Shown here: piece after piece, positions 33,570 to 41,132 of the stretch
Layout: every line of letters begins with the position of its first letter
Numbering within the stretch: the stretch's first letter is position 1
NCBI RefSeq assembly: GCF_016741935.1
Contig: NZ_JAERRG010000033.1
Location: 1-64,000 of the forward strand
Source of the DNA: Streptomyces endocoffeicus
Lineage (GTDB): Bacteria; Actinomycetota; Actinomycetes; Streptomycetales; Streptomycetaceae
Direction of reading: 5' to 3'
DNA length: 64,000 bases
The notes under the pieces: generated by a model
The model's database searches: none
The model's input: the letters and a program-made list of their open reading frames with translations, nothing else
Told to the model about the DNA's origin: nothing
Translations under genes and position numbers: made by a program

Positions 33570-34940
33570 TCAGCCTTCTTCCGCGATACGGGCCAGGCGC
33601 CGCGCCTCGGTGCGCGCCTCCCGCGCGATCTCGTCCTCGTCCACGGTGAGCAGCCGGCCCGACTCCACCACCGGAGCGCCGTTCACCAGGGACAGGGTCA
33701 CCGGGGCCGGGGCGCCGAGGACGAGGGCCGCGACCGGGTCGGCGATGGACGAGTGGCCGAGGCCGTCCAGCTTCCACAGCACCAGGTCGGCCAGTTTGCC
33801 CGGCTCCAGCGAGCCGATCTCCTCCTGGCGGCCGAGCACCCGAGCACCGCCATGGGTGCCCAGGCGCAGCGCCTGACGCACGTTCAGCGCCTTCTCACGG
33901 TGGCCGCCGAGCCGGTTGATCAGCAGCGCGTTGCGCAGTTCGGTGTGGAGCTCACCGGATTCGTTGGAGGCGGTGCCGTCCACGCCGAGGCCGACCGGTA
34001 CGCCCGCGGCGAGCAGATCGGGTACGCGGGCGATCCCGGCGGCGAGCCGGGCGTTGGACGACGGGCAGTGGGCCACCCCGGTGCCGGTGCGGGCGAACGC
34101 CCGGATGTCGGTGTCGTTCATATGGACGCAGTGGGCCATCCACACGTCCTCGCCCAGCCAGCCGGTGGATTCGAAGTAGTCGGTCGGCCCCATCCCGAAC
34201 CGCTCATGGCAGAACTTCTCCTCCTCCACCGTCTCCGAGCCGTGGGTGTGCAGCCGTACGCCCTTGCGGCGGGCGAGCGTCGCGGACTCGCGGAGCAGTT
34301 CGGTGGAGACGGAGAAGGGCGAGCAGGGCGCGGCCGCGATCCGCAGCATGGCGTCGAACGCCGGGTCGTGGTGGGTGTCGATGGCCTCCTCGGTGGCGGC
34401 CAGCGCGTCCTCCGTGGACTCCACGGCGAAGTCCGGCGGCAGTCCGCCGTCGGAGGTGCCGAGGTCCATGGAGCCGCGGGCGGCGGTGAACCGCACCCCC
34501 AGCTCGCGGGCCGCGCGGATCTCGGCGCCCAGCAGATCGCCGCCGCCGCGCGGAAAGACATAGTGGTGGTCCATGGCGGTGGTGACCCCGCCGCGCACCA
34601 TCATCGCGAGCGAGCCGCGGGCCGCCGCGTGGACCATCGGCTCGTCGATCCGCGCCCAGACGGGGTAGAGCGCGACCAGCCAGTCGAAGAGGTTGCTGTC
34701 CTGGGCCAGGCCGCGGGTGAGCCACTGGTAGAAGTGATGATGGGTGTTGACCAGGCCCGGGGTCACCAGATGCCCCGTGCCGTCGACCCGGCGGACGACG
34801 TCCGCCAGCCCCTCCGGCGCGCGCCCCTCGCCCACCGACTCGATGCGGTGGCCCGCCACGACGACATGGCCGGAGGCGTACTCGGTGTCGTGGGCGTCCA
34901 CGGTGGCGACGGCGCAGTTCTCGATGACGACGCGGTTCAC
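33570..34940 (-). CDS. 8-oxoguanine deaminase (amidohydrolase family)
   Basis: This 456-residue zinc amidohydrolase of the cytosine deaminase-like class shows VTPGLVNTHHHFYQWLTRGL, AMDHHYVFPRG, the HTHGSETVEEE and MAHCVHMND histidines and the metal Asp in GLGVDGTASNESGE. The HHFYQWLTR pattern and the partner uricase identify it as 8-oxoguanine deaminase, which yields urate. It is the last gene of the urate operon, 40 bp after uricase. Confidence 0.9.
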   Translation of the reverse strand: MNRVVIENCAVATVDAHDTEYASGHVVVAGHRIESVGEGRAPEGLADVVRRVDGTGHLVTPGLVNTHHHFYQWLTRGLAQDSNLFDWLVALYPVWARIDEPMVHAAARGSLAMMVRGGVTTAMDHHYVFPRGGGDLLGAEIRAARELGVRFTAARGSMDLGTSDGGLPPDFAVESTEDALAATEEAIDTHHDPAFDAMLRIAAAPCSPFSVSTELLRESATLARRKGVRLHTHGSETVEEEKFCHERFGMGPTDYFESTGWLGEDVWMAHCVHMNDTDIRAFARTGTGVAHCPSSNARLAAGIARVPDLLAAGVPVGLGVDGTASNESGELHTELRNALLINRLGGHREKALNVRQALRLGTHGGARVLGRQEEIGSLEPGKLADLVLWKLDGLGHSSIADPVAALVLGAPAPVTLSLVNGAPVVESGRLLTVDEDEIAREARTEARRLARIAEEG

Positions 34941-34980
34941 GGAGCGTGGCCCTTCCGTCAGATGGTCAAGGGGGATCCGG

Positions 34981-35862
34981 TCAGTCGGTGGGGATCCGGG
35001 GCTCGGCGCCGTCCCGCAGCACGGTGGCCTCGATGAGCCCGTACGGCCGGTCGGCGGCGAAGTAGACCTCGTTGTCGTTGGTGAGGCCGAAGGGTTCCAG
35101 ATCGACCAGGAAGTGATGCTTGTTGGGCAGTGAGAGGCGTATCTCGTCGATCTCGGGGCGGTGCTCGATCACCCGCGCGCCCATCTGATAGAGCGTCTGC
35201 TGGAGCGAGTACGAGTAGGTTCCGGCGAACGCGCTCAGCAGATGGCCGCGCGCCTCGGTGTGGCCGTGGTCCCAGTCCGGCATCGGCCGGGCGTCCTCGC
35301 TCCAGCCGTAGCGCCAGCGGGCGCGCACATCGGTGGCGAGGATCCGGTCGCGCGCCTCCGGGAGCGTGGTGTACCGGTCCTTCACATAGCCCCAGAACTC
35401 GGAGTCCGTGGTGTTCAGGACGGTGAGGCCGGTGAGCCCGGAGACCACCTCCCAGCGCTCGCCGTCGAAGGTGATCTGGGCGGTGCGGACCTCCTGGCCA
35501 CGGCGGACGAAGGAGTGCTCGGCGCTCCCGGCCGTCCCGATCCGCTCCCAGGCGTACTCCTCCACGCGGACGCGGGCGCGGTGGATCGGCTCCTGGCTGG
35601 TGACGAAGTGGCGGGCCAGCCGGATGCCGAACTCCTCGGCCGTGTCGATGCCGTGTTCCTTGGCGAAGGCGTACACGGTGTTCTTGGCGGTGTCGGTCGG
35701 CAGGACGTTGGCGTTGCCGCCGGAGAGGTGGACCTCCTCCATCTCTCCGGAGAGCGCCACCGAGACGTTGAGGTCCTTCAGGTGGTGCACGGCGCCGTCG
35801 CGCACCACCCGGACGACACGGGTTTCGGCTTTGCCGTAACTGTTCGGGCCGAGCGTGGGCAT
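34981..35862 (-). CDS. pucL: Urate oxidase (uricase)
   Basis: This 293-residue cofactor-free oxidase converts urate to 5-hydroxyisourate. It has the conserved N-terminal NSYGKAETRVVRV with the catalytic lysine, the NVLPTDTAKNTVYAFAKEHG segment with the active-site threonine, and LPNKHHFLVDLEPFGLTNDN near the C-terminus. The length is normal. HIU hydrolase lies five bases upstream in the same operon. Confidence 0.97.
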   Translation of the reverse strand: MPTLGPNSYGKAETRVVRVVRDGAVHHLKDLNVSVALSGEMEEVHLSGGNANVLPTDTAKNTVYAFAKEHGIDTAEEFGIRLARHFVTSQEPIHRARVRVEEYAWERIGTAGSAEHSFVRRGQEVRTAQITFDGERWEVVSGLTGLTVLNTTDSEFWGYVKDRYTTLPEARDRILATDVRARWRYGWSEDARPMPDWDHGHTEARGHLLSAFAGTYSYSLQQTLYQMGARVIEHRPEIDEIRLSLPNKHHFLVDLEPFGLTNDNEVYFAADRPYGLIEATVLRDGAEPRIPTD

Positions 35863-35867
35863 CGGTG

Positions 35868-36206
35868 CTAGCTCCCTCGGTAGACGGAGTAGCCGAACGG
35901 GGTGAGCAGCAGCGGTACGTGGTAGTGCTCACCCGGCTCGACGGCGAAGGCGACCGCGACCTCCGGGAAGAAGGCGTGGGTCAGATACGGCCCGGTCTCG
36001 AAGCGCAGCCGTGCGTGGGTGGTGCCCTCGGGGAGGGCGGGCAGGTCCCCGCAGCGCCCGTCGGCGTCGGTGAGCGAGTCGGCGTGCGCCGTCCACTCCG
36101 TGCCGGGCCCGGAGCGGACGGACAGTTCGACGACCACGCCCACGGCGGGGCGGCCGATACTGGTGTCCAGGATGTGGGTGGACACCGAGGTGGCACCGCT
36201 CGTCAT
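35868..36206 (-). CDS. uraH: Hydroxyisourate hydrolase
   Basis: This 112-residue transthyretin-related enzyme hydrolyses 5-hydroxyisourate to OHCU. It has the N-terminal catalytic motif STHILDTSIGRPA and the C-terminal signature HYHVPLLLTPFGYSVYRGS with the YRGS tetrapeptide. The ATG overlaps the stop of the OHCU decarboxylase gene by one base, indicating coupling. Confidence 0.96.
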   Translation of the reverse strand: MTSGATSVSTHILDTSIGRPAVGVVVELSVRSGPGTEWTAHADSLTDADGRCGDLPALPEGTTHARLRFETGPYLTHAFFPEVAVAFAVEPGEHYHVPLLLTPFGYSVYRGS

Positions 36207-36796
36207 CACCGCTCTCCTTCCGCCGGGGCCCGCGGGGCCTCCAGGGTTTCCGCCCGGGGTTCCGCCCGGGATTCCGCCCGGGATTCCGCCCGGGATTCCG
36301 CCCGGGATTCCGTCAGCCGGGTCAGCCGGATGCGGTTGATCTTTCCCAGTTCGGTGCGGACGATGTCGCGCTCGGTGTCGGCGTCGTGGTGGATCCGCTC
36401 GCGCAGCGCGGCCAGCATCTCCTCGCCGGTGCGGCCGGTGGCGCAGATCAGGAAGACATGGCCGTGGCGCTCCTGGTACGCGAGGTTCAGCTCCAGCAGC
36501 TCCGCGCGCTCCGCGTCCCGTACCCCGCTCTGCTCCCGCGCCGACGCGGCGTCGCCCGGTGCCGGGCGTCCGATGGGCGGATGCGCGGCCATCGCCTCGG
36601 CCAGGTCGGCGGCGGTCAGCCCGGCCGTGGCCGCGTCCGAGGCGTCGAGCAGCTCCCCGACCGTCGCGTACGGCCGCCCGGCCGCCACCGCCGCGCCCCA
36701 GGCCCGGCCGGCGCACACCGCGCGCAGCAGCGCGGCGGCGTCCCGGTCGGCCACCGCGTTGAACCGGGCCAGCCCCGGCGGTGCACTGGAAGTCAC
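36206..36796 (-). CDS. uraD: OHCU decarboxylase
   Basis: This 196-residue enzyme turns 2-oxo-4-hydroxy-4-carboxy-5-ureidoimidazoline into (S)-allantoin. The helical fold carries the catalytic AAHPPIGRP with its histidine, LNLAYQERHGHVFLICATGR and TELGKINRIRL. The C-terminus is extended by an SRAE tandem repeat of about 25 residues that is outside the fold and probably dispensable. Confidence 0.95.
   Translation of the reverse strand: MTSSAPPGLARFNAVADRDAAALLRAVCAGRAWGAAVAAGRPYATVGELLDASDAATAGLTAADLAEAMAAHPPIGRPAPGDAASAREQSGVRDAERAELLELNLAYQERHGHVFLICATGRTGEEMLAALRERIHHDADTERDIVRTELGKINRIRLTRLTESRAESRAESRAESRAEPRAETLEAPRAPAEGER
36246..36305. repeat. 12-bp coding tandem repeat (SRAE) in uraD
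   Basis: Five units of type GATTCCGCCCGG at 12-bp spacing encode Ser-Arg-Ala-Glu on the minus strand. Three central units are identical, suggesting recent expansion. Confidence 0.9.
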
Positions 36797-36869
36797 TCTC
36801 GCAAGCTAGGAGGCTCCCGCGCCGGGCGTCAACACTTTGTTGAAAAATCCGCGTAACGACGAGGAATGA

Positions 36870-37241
36870 TCAATCCCCGCCCTTCTCCCGGTTGAGGTAG
36901 TTGTAGACGGTGAAGCGGCTGACCCCGAGGGCCCCGGCGACCGTCTCGACCCCATGGCGCACCGAGAACGCGCCGCGCTGCTCGAGCTGGCGGACCACGG
37001 ACTGCTTGGTCTTGCGGTCCAGGGCCGAGAGCGGTACGCCGTAGCGGCGCTGGAGGTCGGCGAGGATGCGGTCGAGTGAGTCCGACAGATGCGGCAGCCT
37101 TACGGCGACCACCGGACGGCCCTCCCAGGAGAGCACCACATCGTCGCCCCGGGCCCGGTCGGGGGCGATCATCTCGCCGCCCATGGCGTCGACGAGCGGC
37201 TTCACCGCGGCGGCGAAGGGGTGGTCGGCCGGTACGCTCAC
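36870..37241 (-). CDS. YheO/DauR-type HTH regulator in the urate operon
   Basis: This 123-residue protein ends with the HTH of the YheO family: LDRKTKQSVVRQLEQRGAFS and VAGALGVSRFTVYNYLNRE. Its N-terminal part is only about 60 residues, shorter than the PAS-like YheO domain of full-length members. The GTG at 37241 overlaps the previous stop (GTGA). It stands second in the urate operon, 73 bp before uraD, so it probably regulates urate catabolism. Confidence 0.75.
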   Translation of the reverse strand: MSVPADHPFAAAVKPLVDAMGGEMIAPDRARGDDVVLSWEGRPVVAVRLPHLSDSLDRILADLQRRYGVPLSALDRKTKQSVVRQLEQRGAFSVRHGVETVAGALGVSRFTVYNYLNREKGGD

Positions 37242-37489
37242 GCCTCGGCCTCCCCGAGGACGCTGACCTGGAGCGAGATGCGGGTGGCACCGGCCTCGAG
37301 GGAGCTGCGCAGCAGCCGGTCGACGGCCTCGAGCACCGCCTCGGCCCCGCCCTCGGCCGTGTTGCCGAAGGGGCCGACGTCCACGGCGTCCAGCGGGGCG
37401 GCCTGGACGGTCTCGCGGGCGGTCACGGCGTGCGGCGGCACCTCGTCGAGGTCGAACGGTTCGGTGGTGAACTCAACCCTCAATCTCAC
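37238..37489 (-). CDS. Small protein resembling the MTH1187/thiamine-binding fold
   Basis: The 83-residue protein opens the urate operon. MRLRVEFTTEPFDLDE, VDVGPFGNTAEGGAEAVLEA and GATRISLQVSVLGE follow the order beta, (P/G)xGTxxEG loop, helix, GAxR beta seen in MTH1187/YkoF-type proteins. Those bind thiamine or other small aromatic ligands. Ligand sensing together with the HTH protein encoded immediately downstream is an inference. The assignment rests on pattern, not a search. Confidence 0.5.
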   Translation of the reverse strand: MRLRVEFTTEPFDLDEVPPHAVTARETVQAAPLDAVDVGPFGNTAEGGAEAVLEAVDRLLRSSLEAGATRISLQVSVLGEAEA

Positions 37490-37627
37490 GCCGCCAACCT
37501 ACTGCGTCCCGCCCTAACACGGCGCCCCCGCCGCGGGGGACAGAACGCCCAAGTCCCTCCCCGCGGCCGCCCGCTTCGGGGAGCATGGACCGATACCGCG
37601 TCCGCCTTCCGCCCACGGAGCGTCCCG

Positions 37628-38332
37628 ATGACAGACAACGTGCCGGTGCGGTGTCCCGCGTGCCGTCGCGAGCAGTCGTTCGCGCCGCCCGCCTTCCCCT
37701 GTGCGTGCGGCGCCCCGGTCACCCTCCCCGTCCTCCGCGACGGCAGCCCGGAGGAGCTCTCCCACCGCACCTGGGAGAACCTCTGGGTGGCGGTGAACTG
37801 CCCGTCCTGCGGCCGCCAGGGCCACTGGCCGCAGCCGGAGCTCGGCTGCGACTGCGGTGCGGTGGTCCGCGTGCCCGTCGCCGCCGCGCCGCCCCCGGTG
37901 GGCCCGGGGGTGACGGCCGGGCCCGGCGGCCCGGCGGTGCGGCGCCCGGCCTTCCGGCCGGTCACGATCCGTACCGCGCGGGACGCGGTCACCGCCGCCG
38001 CGCAGTATCTGAAGTGGCTCGGCTTCCACAGCCTGCGGCCCTCGGAGGACCGGGCCGTCTCCGGGGTGGACCTCTGCGGGACGGGCGTGGTCGCCCAGGT
38101 CGATCCGACCACCCGCCCCACCGGGCTGCGGGACATCGAGTGCCTGTGGCTGAACGGGCTCCACAGGTCGGCCATGAGCGTCTTCTTCTCGCTCGCGGGC
38201 TACGCGCGGGAGGCGCGGGCGCGCGCCGACGCGCTGCATCTGCCGCTGTTCATCATGGATCTCACCGGCACCCCGCAGCCCGTCAACGACCCGGCGGACG
38301 CACTGATCCGGATGGGCCCGCCCGACGGCTGA
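37628..38332 (+). CDS. Zinc-ribbon protein with degenerate Mrr-like nuclease domain
   Basis: This 234-residue protein has two CxxC-type zinc ribbons in its first 75 residues (CPACRREQSF, CACG, CPSCGRQGHW, CDCG), a Pro/Gly linker, and a C-terminal domain resembling Mrr restriction endonucleases: LKWLGFHSLRPSEDRAVSGV, then DLCGTGVVAQVD and VFFSLAGYAREARARADALH. The usual catalytic QxK reads QVD, so cleavage activity is doubtful. It stands alone. DNA binding without cutting is a possible role. Confidence 0.65.
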   Translation: MTDNVPVRCPACRREQSFAPPAFPCACGAPVTLPVLRDGSPEELSHRTWENLWVAVNCPSCGRQGHWPQPELGCDCGAVVRVPVAAAPPPVGPGVTAGPGGPAVRRPAFRPVTIRTARDAVTAAAQYLKWLGFHSLRPSEDRAVSGVDLCGTGVVAQVDPTTRPTGLRDIECLWLNGLHRSAMSVFFSLAGYAREARARADALHLPLFIMDLTGTPQPVNDPADALIRMGPPDG

Positions 38333-38434
38333 CCCGGTCGGCCCTTGTGCTCATGACCGGGGGAACGCTTCCTTTGGGGGACCACCCTCCACCGTTCACC
38401 CGTCCCATTCGCTCGACCGGCCGGAGGCCGAACG

Positions 38435-39184
38435 ATGGCTGTTCCGTGGTACCCGAGGTCATGGGCCGCTCTCGCCGCCGCCCTGACCCTCTTCCTGGTG
38501 ACCGGATGCGGGGGCGGCGATGTGCCCCCGCCCGCGGTGGAGAGCTCCTCGCCCGCACCCGGGCCGCCGTCCAGCACTCCCGGACCGTCGACCACCGGCA
38601 CCGGACCCGGCGGTGGGGGGAGCGTGGAGGAGGACATCCAGGCCGCGGTCTCCGTCACCAACACCTACTGGCGGACTCACTGGTCCCAGCTGTTCACCGG
38701 CGGCTACGGCCCGCCCCGGGTCGCGGGGGCCTACGACGGCGGCACCCCCGGCGCTCCGGTGTGCGGCGACGCGCCCCTACCGGACGACAACGCCGTGTAC
38801 TGCCCGGACGGCGACTACATAGCGTGGGACATGGATCTGATGCGCTGGGGTCATGCGCGGGGCGACGCGTGGGTCTATCTGGTGATCGCCCATGAGTGGG
38901 GCCACGCGGTCCAGAACCGGCTGGACGCGGGGCTGGTGGATCTGGCCCGTGAGCTCCAGGCCGACTGCCTGGCCGGGGCGGTCCTCTTCGGCGCCGCGCA
39001 GGACGGGACGCTCACCTTCGAGGACGGCGACACCGAGGAACTGGCGGACGCCCTGACCGCGCTCGCCGACAGGACCCCGTGGACCGATGTCTCCGACCAC
39101 GGCGACGCCTCCCAGCGGGTCTCCTACTTCAGCCGCGGCGCGCGATCCGGGGTGAAGTCCTGTCTGCCGAACGGCATTCAGTGA
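38435..39184 (+). CDS. Lipoprotein neutral zinc metallopeptidase
   Basis: This 249-residue protein has a lipoprotein signal ending LVTGC (Cys25), a Ser/Pro/Gly-rich linker, and a YpfJ-type metallopeptidase domain with HEWGH (153-157), the third ligand Glu in ELQADCLAG, and QRVSYFSRG at the end. Cysteines in CGDAPL, YCPDGDY and SCLP may form disulfides. It is membrane-anchored outside the cell; the substrate is unknown. Confidence 0.85.
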   Translation: MAVPWYPRSWAALAAALTLFLVTGCGGGDVPPPAVESSSPAPGPPSSTPGPSTTGTGPGGGGSVEEDIQAAVSVTNTYWRTHWSQLFTGGYGPPRVAGAYDGGTPGAPVCGDAPLPDDNAVYCPDGDYIAWDMDLMRWGHARGDAWVYLVIAHEWGHAVQNRLDAGLVDLARELQADCLAGAVLFGAAQDGTLTFEDGDTEELADALTALADRTPWTDVSDHGDASQRVSYFSRGARSGVKSCLPNGIQ

Positions 39185-39220
39185 CGGGAGGCCGGTGACG
39201 CATGGCGTTCCCGGCGCGGG

Positions 39221-39274
39221 GGGGGTGTGGGCCCCTGCGGGGGTGTGGACCCCTGCGGGGGTGTGGGCCCCTGC
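39221..39274. repeat. 18-bp tandem repeat, three copies
   Basis: GGGGGTGTGGGCCCCTGC occurs at 39221-39238, 39239-39256 (one change) and 39257-39274, in the convergent gap between the metallopeptidase and acyl-CoA synthetase genes. GGGCCC-centred symmetry could also give hairpins. Confidence 0.9.
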
Positions 39275-39298
39275 TGTGGTAGAGGGGCCCGCATCTCA

Positions 39299-41059
39299 TC
39301 AGCTGGGCGCGGCCTGGGGCTCGGCCCGCTCGGCAAGCGTTTCCGAAGGCGTCTCCGAAGGCGTTTCCGAAGGCGTTTCCGATCTGGCCGGATCGGCCTC
39401 GGACCGGGTCTCGGGCAGCAGCTCCCGGGCGGCCGCCTCACGCAGCTCGACCTTGCGGACCTTGCCGCTGACCGTCATCGGGAAGGCGTCCATGAGCCGC
39501 AGATAGCGGGGGACCTTGTAGTGGGCGAGGCGGCCCCGGCAGAAGCGGACGAGTTCGTCGCGGGTGAGGGTCCTGGCACCCTCGCGCAGGATGACGCAGG
39601 CCAGGATCTCCTCGCCGTACTTCTCGTCCGGTACGCCGACGACCTGCACATCCGCGACCTTGGGGTGGGTGTGCAGAAACTCCTCGATCTCCCGCGGATA
39701 GACGTTCTCCCCACCGCGGACGATCATGTCCTTGATCCGGCCCACGATCTGGACGTAGCCCTCGTCGTCCATCACCGCGAGGTCGCCGGTGTGCATCCAG
39801 CGCGCCGAGTCGATCGCCTCGGCGGTCCGCTCGGGCTCCTGCCAGTAGCCGAGCATCACCGAGTAGCCGCGGGTGCACAGCTCACCGCGGGTGCCGTGGG
39901 GCACGGTCGCGCCGGTCACCGGGTCTACGATCTTGACCTCGACGTGCGGCAGCACCCGGCCGACCGTCGAGGTGCGGCGCATGAGGTCGTCATCGGGCCG
40001 GGTCTGGGTGGAGACCGGTGAGGTCTCGGTCATGCCGTAGCAGATGGACACCTCCGCCATGTGCATCTCGCCGACCACCCGCCGCATCACCTCCACCGGG
40101 CACGGCGATCCGGCCATGATCCCGGTGCGCAGCGAGCTGAGGTCGAAGGTGGCGAAGTCCGGCAGGGCCAGCTCGGCGATGAACATGGTGGGCACGCCGT
40201 ACAGCGAGGTGCAGCGCTCCCGTTCGACGGCGGAGAGGGTGGCGACGGCGTCGAAGGTGGGGGCGGGGATGACCACGCAGGCGCCGTGGGTGGTGGCCGC
40301 GAGGTTGCCCATCACCATGCCGAAGCAGTGGTAGAAGGGCACCGGCACACAGATCCGGTCCTGGGCGGTGTAGCGGACCGTCTCCCCCACGAAGTAGCCG
40401 TTGTTGAGGATGCTGTGGTGGGAGAGGGTGGCGCCCTTGGGGAAGCCGGTGGTGCCGGAGGTGTACTGGATGTTGACCGCGTCGTCGCAGCCGATCCGGG
40501 CCTCGCGCTCGGCCAGCCGCCCGGGGGCGACATCGGCGCCCGCGCGCACCAGCATGTCCCAGGTCCGGTCGCCGATGTAGATGACATCGCGCAGGGCGGA
40601 GCAGGCCGAGCGCACCTGCTCGACCATCCGGCGGTAGTCGCTGGTCTTGTGCTCGGTGGAGGCGACCAGCACCGAGATGCCCGCCTGCTGGAGCACATAC
40701 CGCAGTTCGTGGACGCGGTACGCGGGGTTGATATTGACCATGATGGCGCCGATGCGGGCGGTCGCGTACTGCAACAGCACCCATTCGGGGCAGTTGACGG
40801 CCCAGATGCCGACCCGGTCGCCCTTGGCGACCCCCTTGGCGATCAGCCCGAGCGCGACCTCCTCCACCGACCGGCCGAACTCGGCGTAGGTCCAGCGGCG
40901 GCCGGAGGGGATGTCGACGAGCGCGTCGCGCTCGCCGTACAGCTCGACGGCGCGGGCCAGATTGGCGCCGATGGTGTCGCCGAGCAGCGGGAGGTCACCG
41001 ACTCCACTGGCGTAGGAGAGCCCGGATGGGCTTGGTGGGTCGGACGTCAGGTCGGTCAT
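39299..41059 (-). CDS. Fatty acyl-CoA synthetase (AMP-binding family)
   Basis: This 586-residue enzyme activates a fatty acid with ATP and CoA. It has the AMP-binding motif QYTSGTTGFPKGATLSH, YGMTETSPVS, GELCTRGYSVMLGYW and WMHTGDLAVMD, the hinge GRIKDMIVRGGENVYPREIE and the C-terminal lysine in MTVSGKVRKVEL. The last 25 residues include SETP repeats. It lies in the same direction as a second acyl-CoA synthetase, 73 bp downstream of it, with a divergent GAF-LuxR regulator beyond. Confidence 0.93.
   Translation of the reverse strand: MTDLTSDPPSPSGLSYASGVGDLPLLGDTIGANLARAVELYGERDALVDIPSGRRWTYAEFGRSVEEVALGLIAKGVAKGDRVGIWAVNCPEWVLLQYATARIGAIMVNINPAYRVHELRYVLQQAGISVLVASTEHKTSDYRRMVEQVRSACSALRDVIYIGDRTWDMLVRAGADVAPGRLAEREARIGCDDAVNIQYTSGTTGFPKGATLSHHSILNNGYFVGETVRYTAQDRICVPVPFYHCFGMVMGNLAATTHGACVVIPAPTFDAVATLSAVERERCTSLYGVPTMFIAELALPDFATFDLSSLRTGIMAGSPCPVEVMRRVVGEMHMAEVSICYGMTETSPVSTQTRPDDDLMRRTSTVGRVLPHVEVKIVDPVTGATVPHGTRGELCTRGYSVMLGYWQEPERTAEAIDSARWMHTGDLAVMDDEGYVQIVGRIKDMIVRGGENVYPREIEEFLHTHPKVADVQVVGVPDEKYGEEILACVILREGARTLTRDELVRFCRGRLAHYKVPRYLRLMDAFPMTVSGKVRKVELREAAARELLPETRSEADPARSETPSETPSETPSETLAERAEPQAAPS
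39337..39384. repeat. 12-bp coding tandem repeat (SETP)
   Basis: Four units of type GCGTTTCCGAAG encode Ser-Glu-Thr-Pro at the C-terminus of the acyl-CoA synthetase, outside the catalytic fold. Confidence 0.9.
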
Positions 41060-41132
41060 GGCAGCTCCTTGGTGTCACGGTCGCGGACGCTTTCACGTTC
41101 GTGAGGGTGGGTCATCATATGAGCGTCAGTCA

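Noticed and set aside
39185..39298. Short gene or promoter with 18-bp repeats
   Set aside because: The gap separates convergent genes and needs no promoter; the repeat shows no codon bias in any frame.
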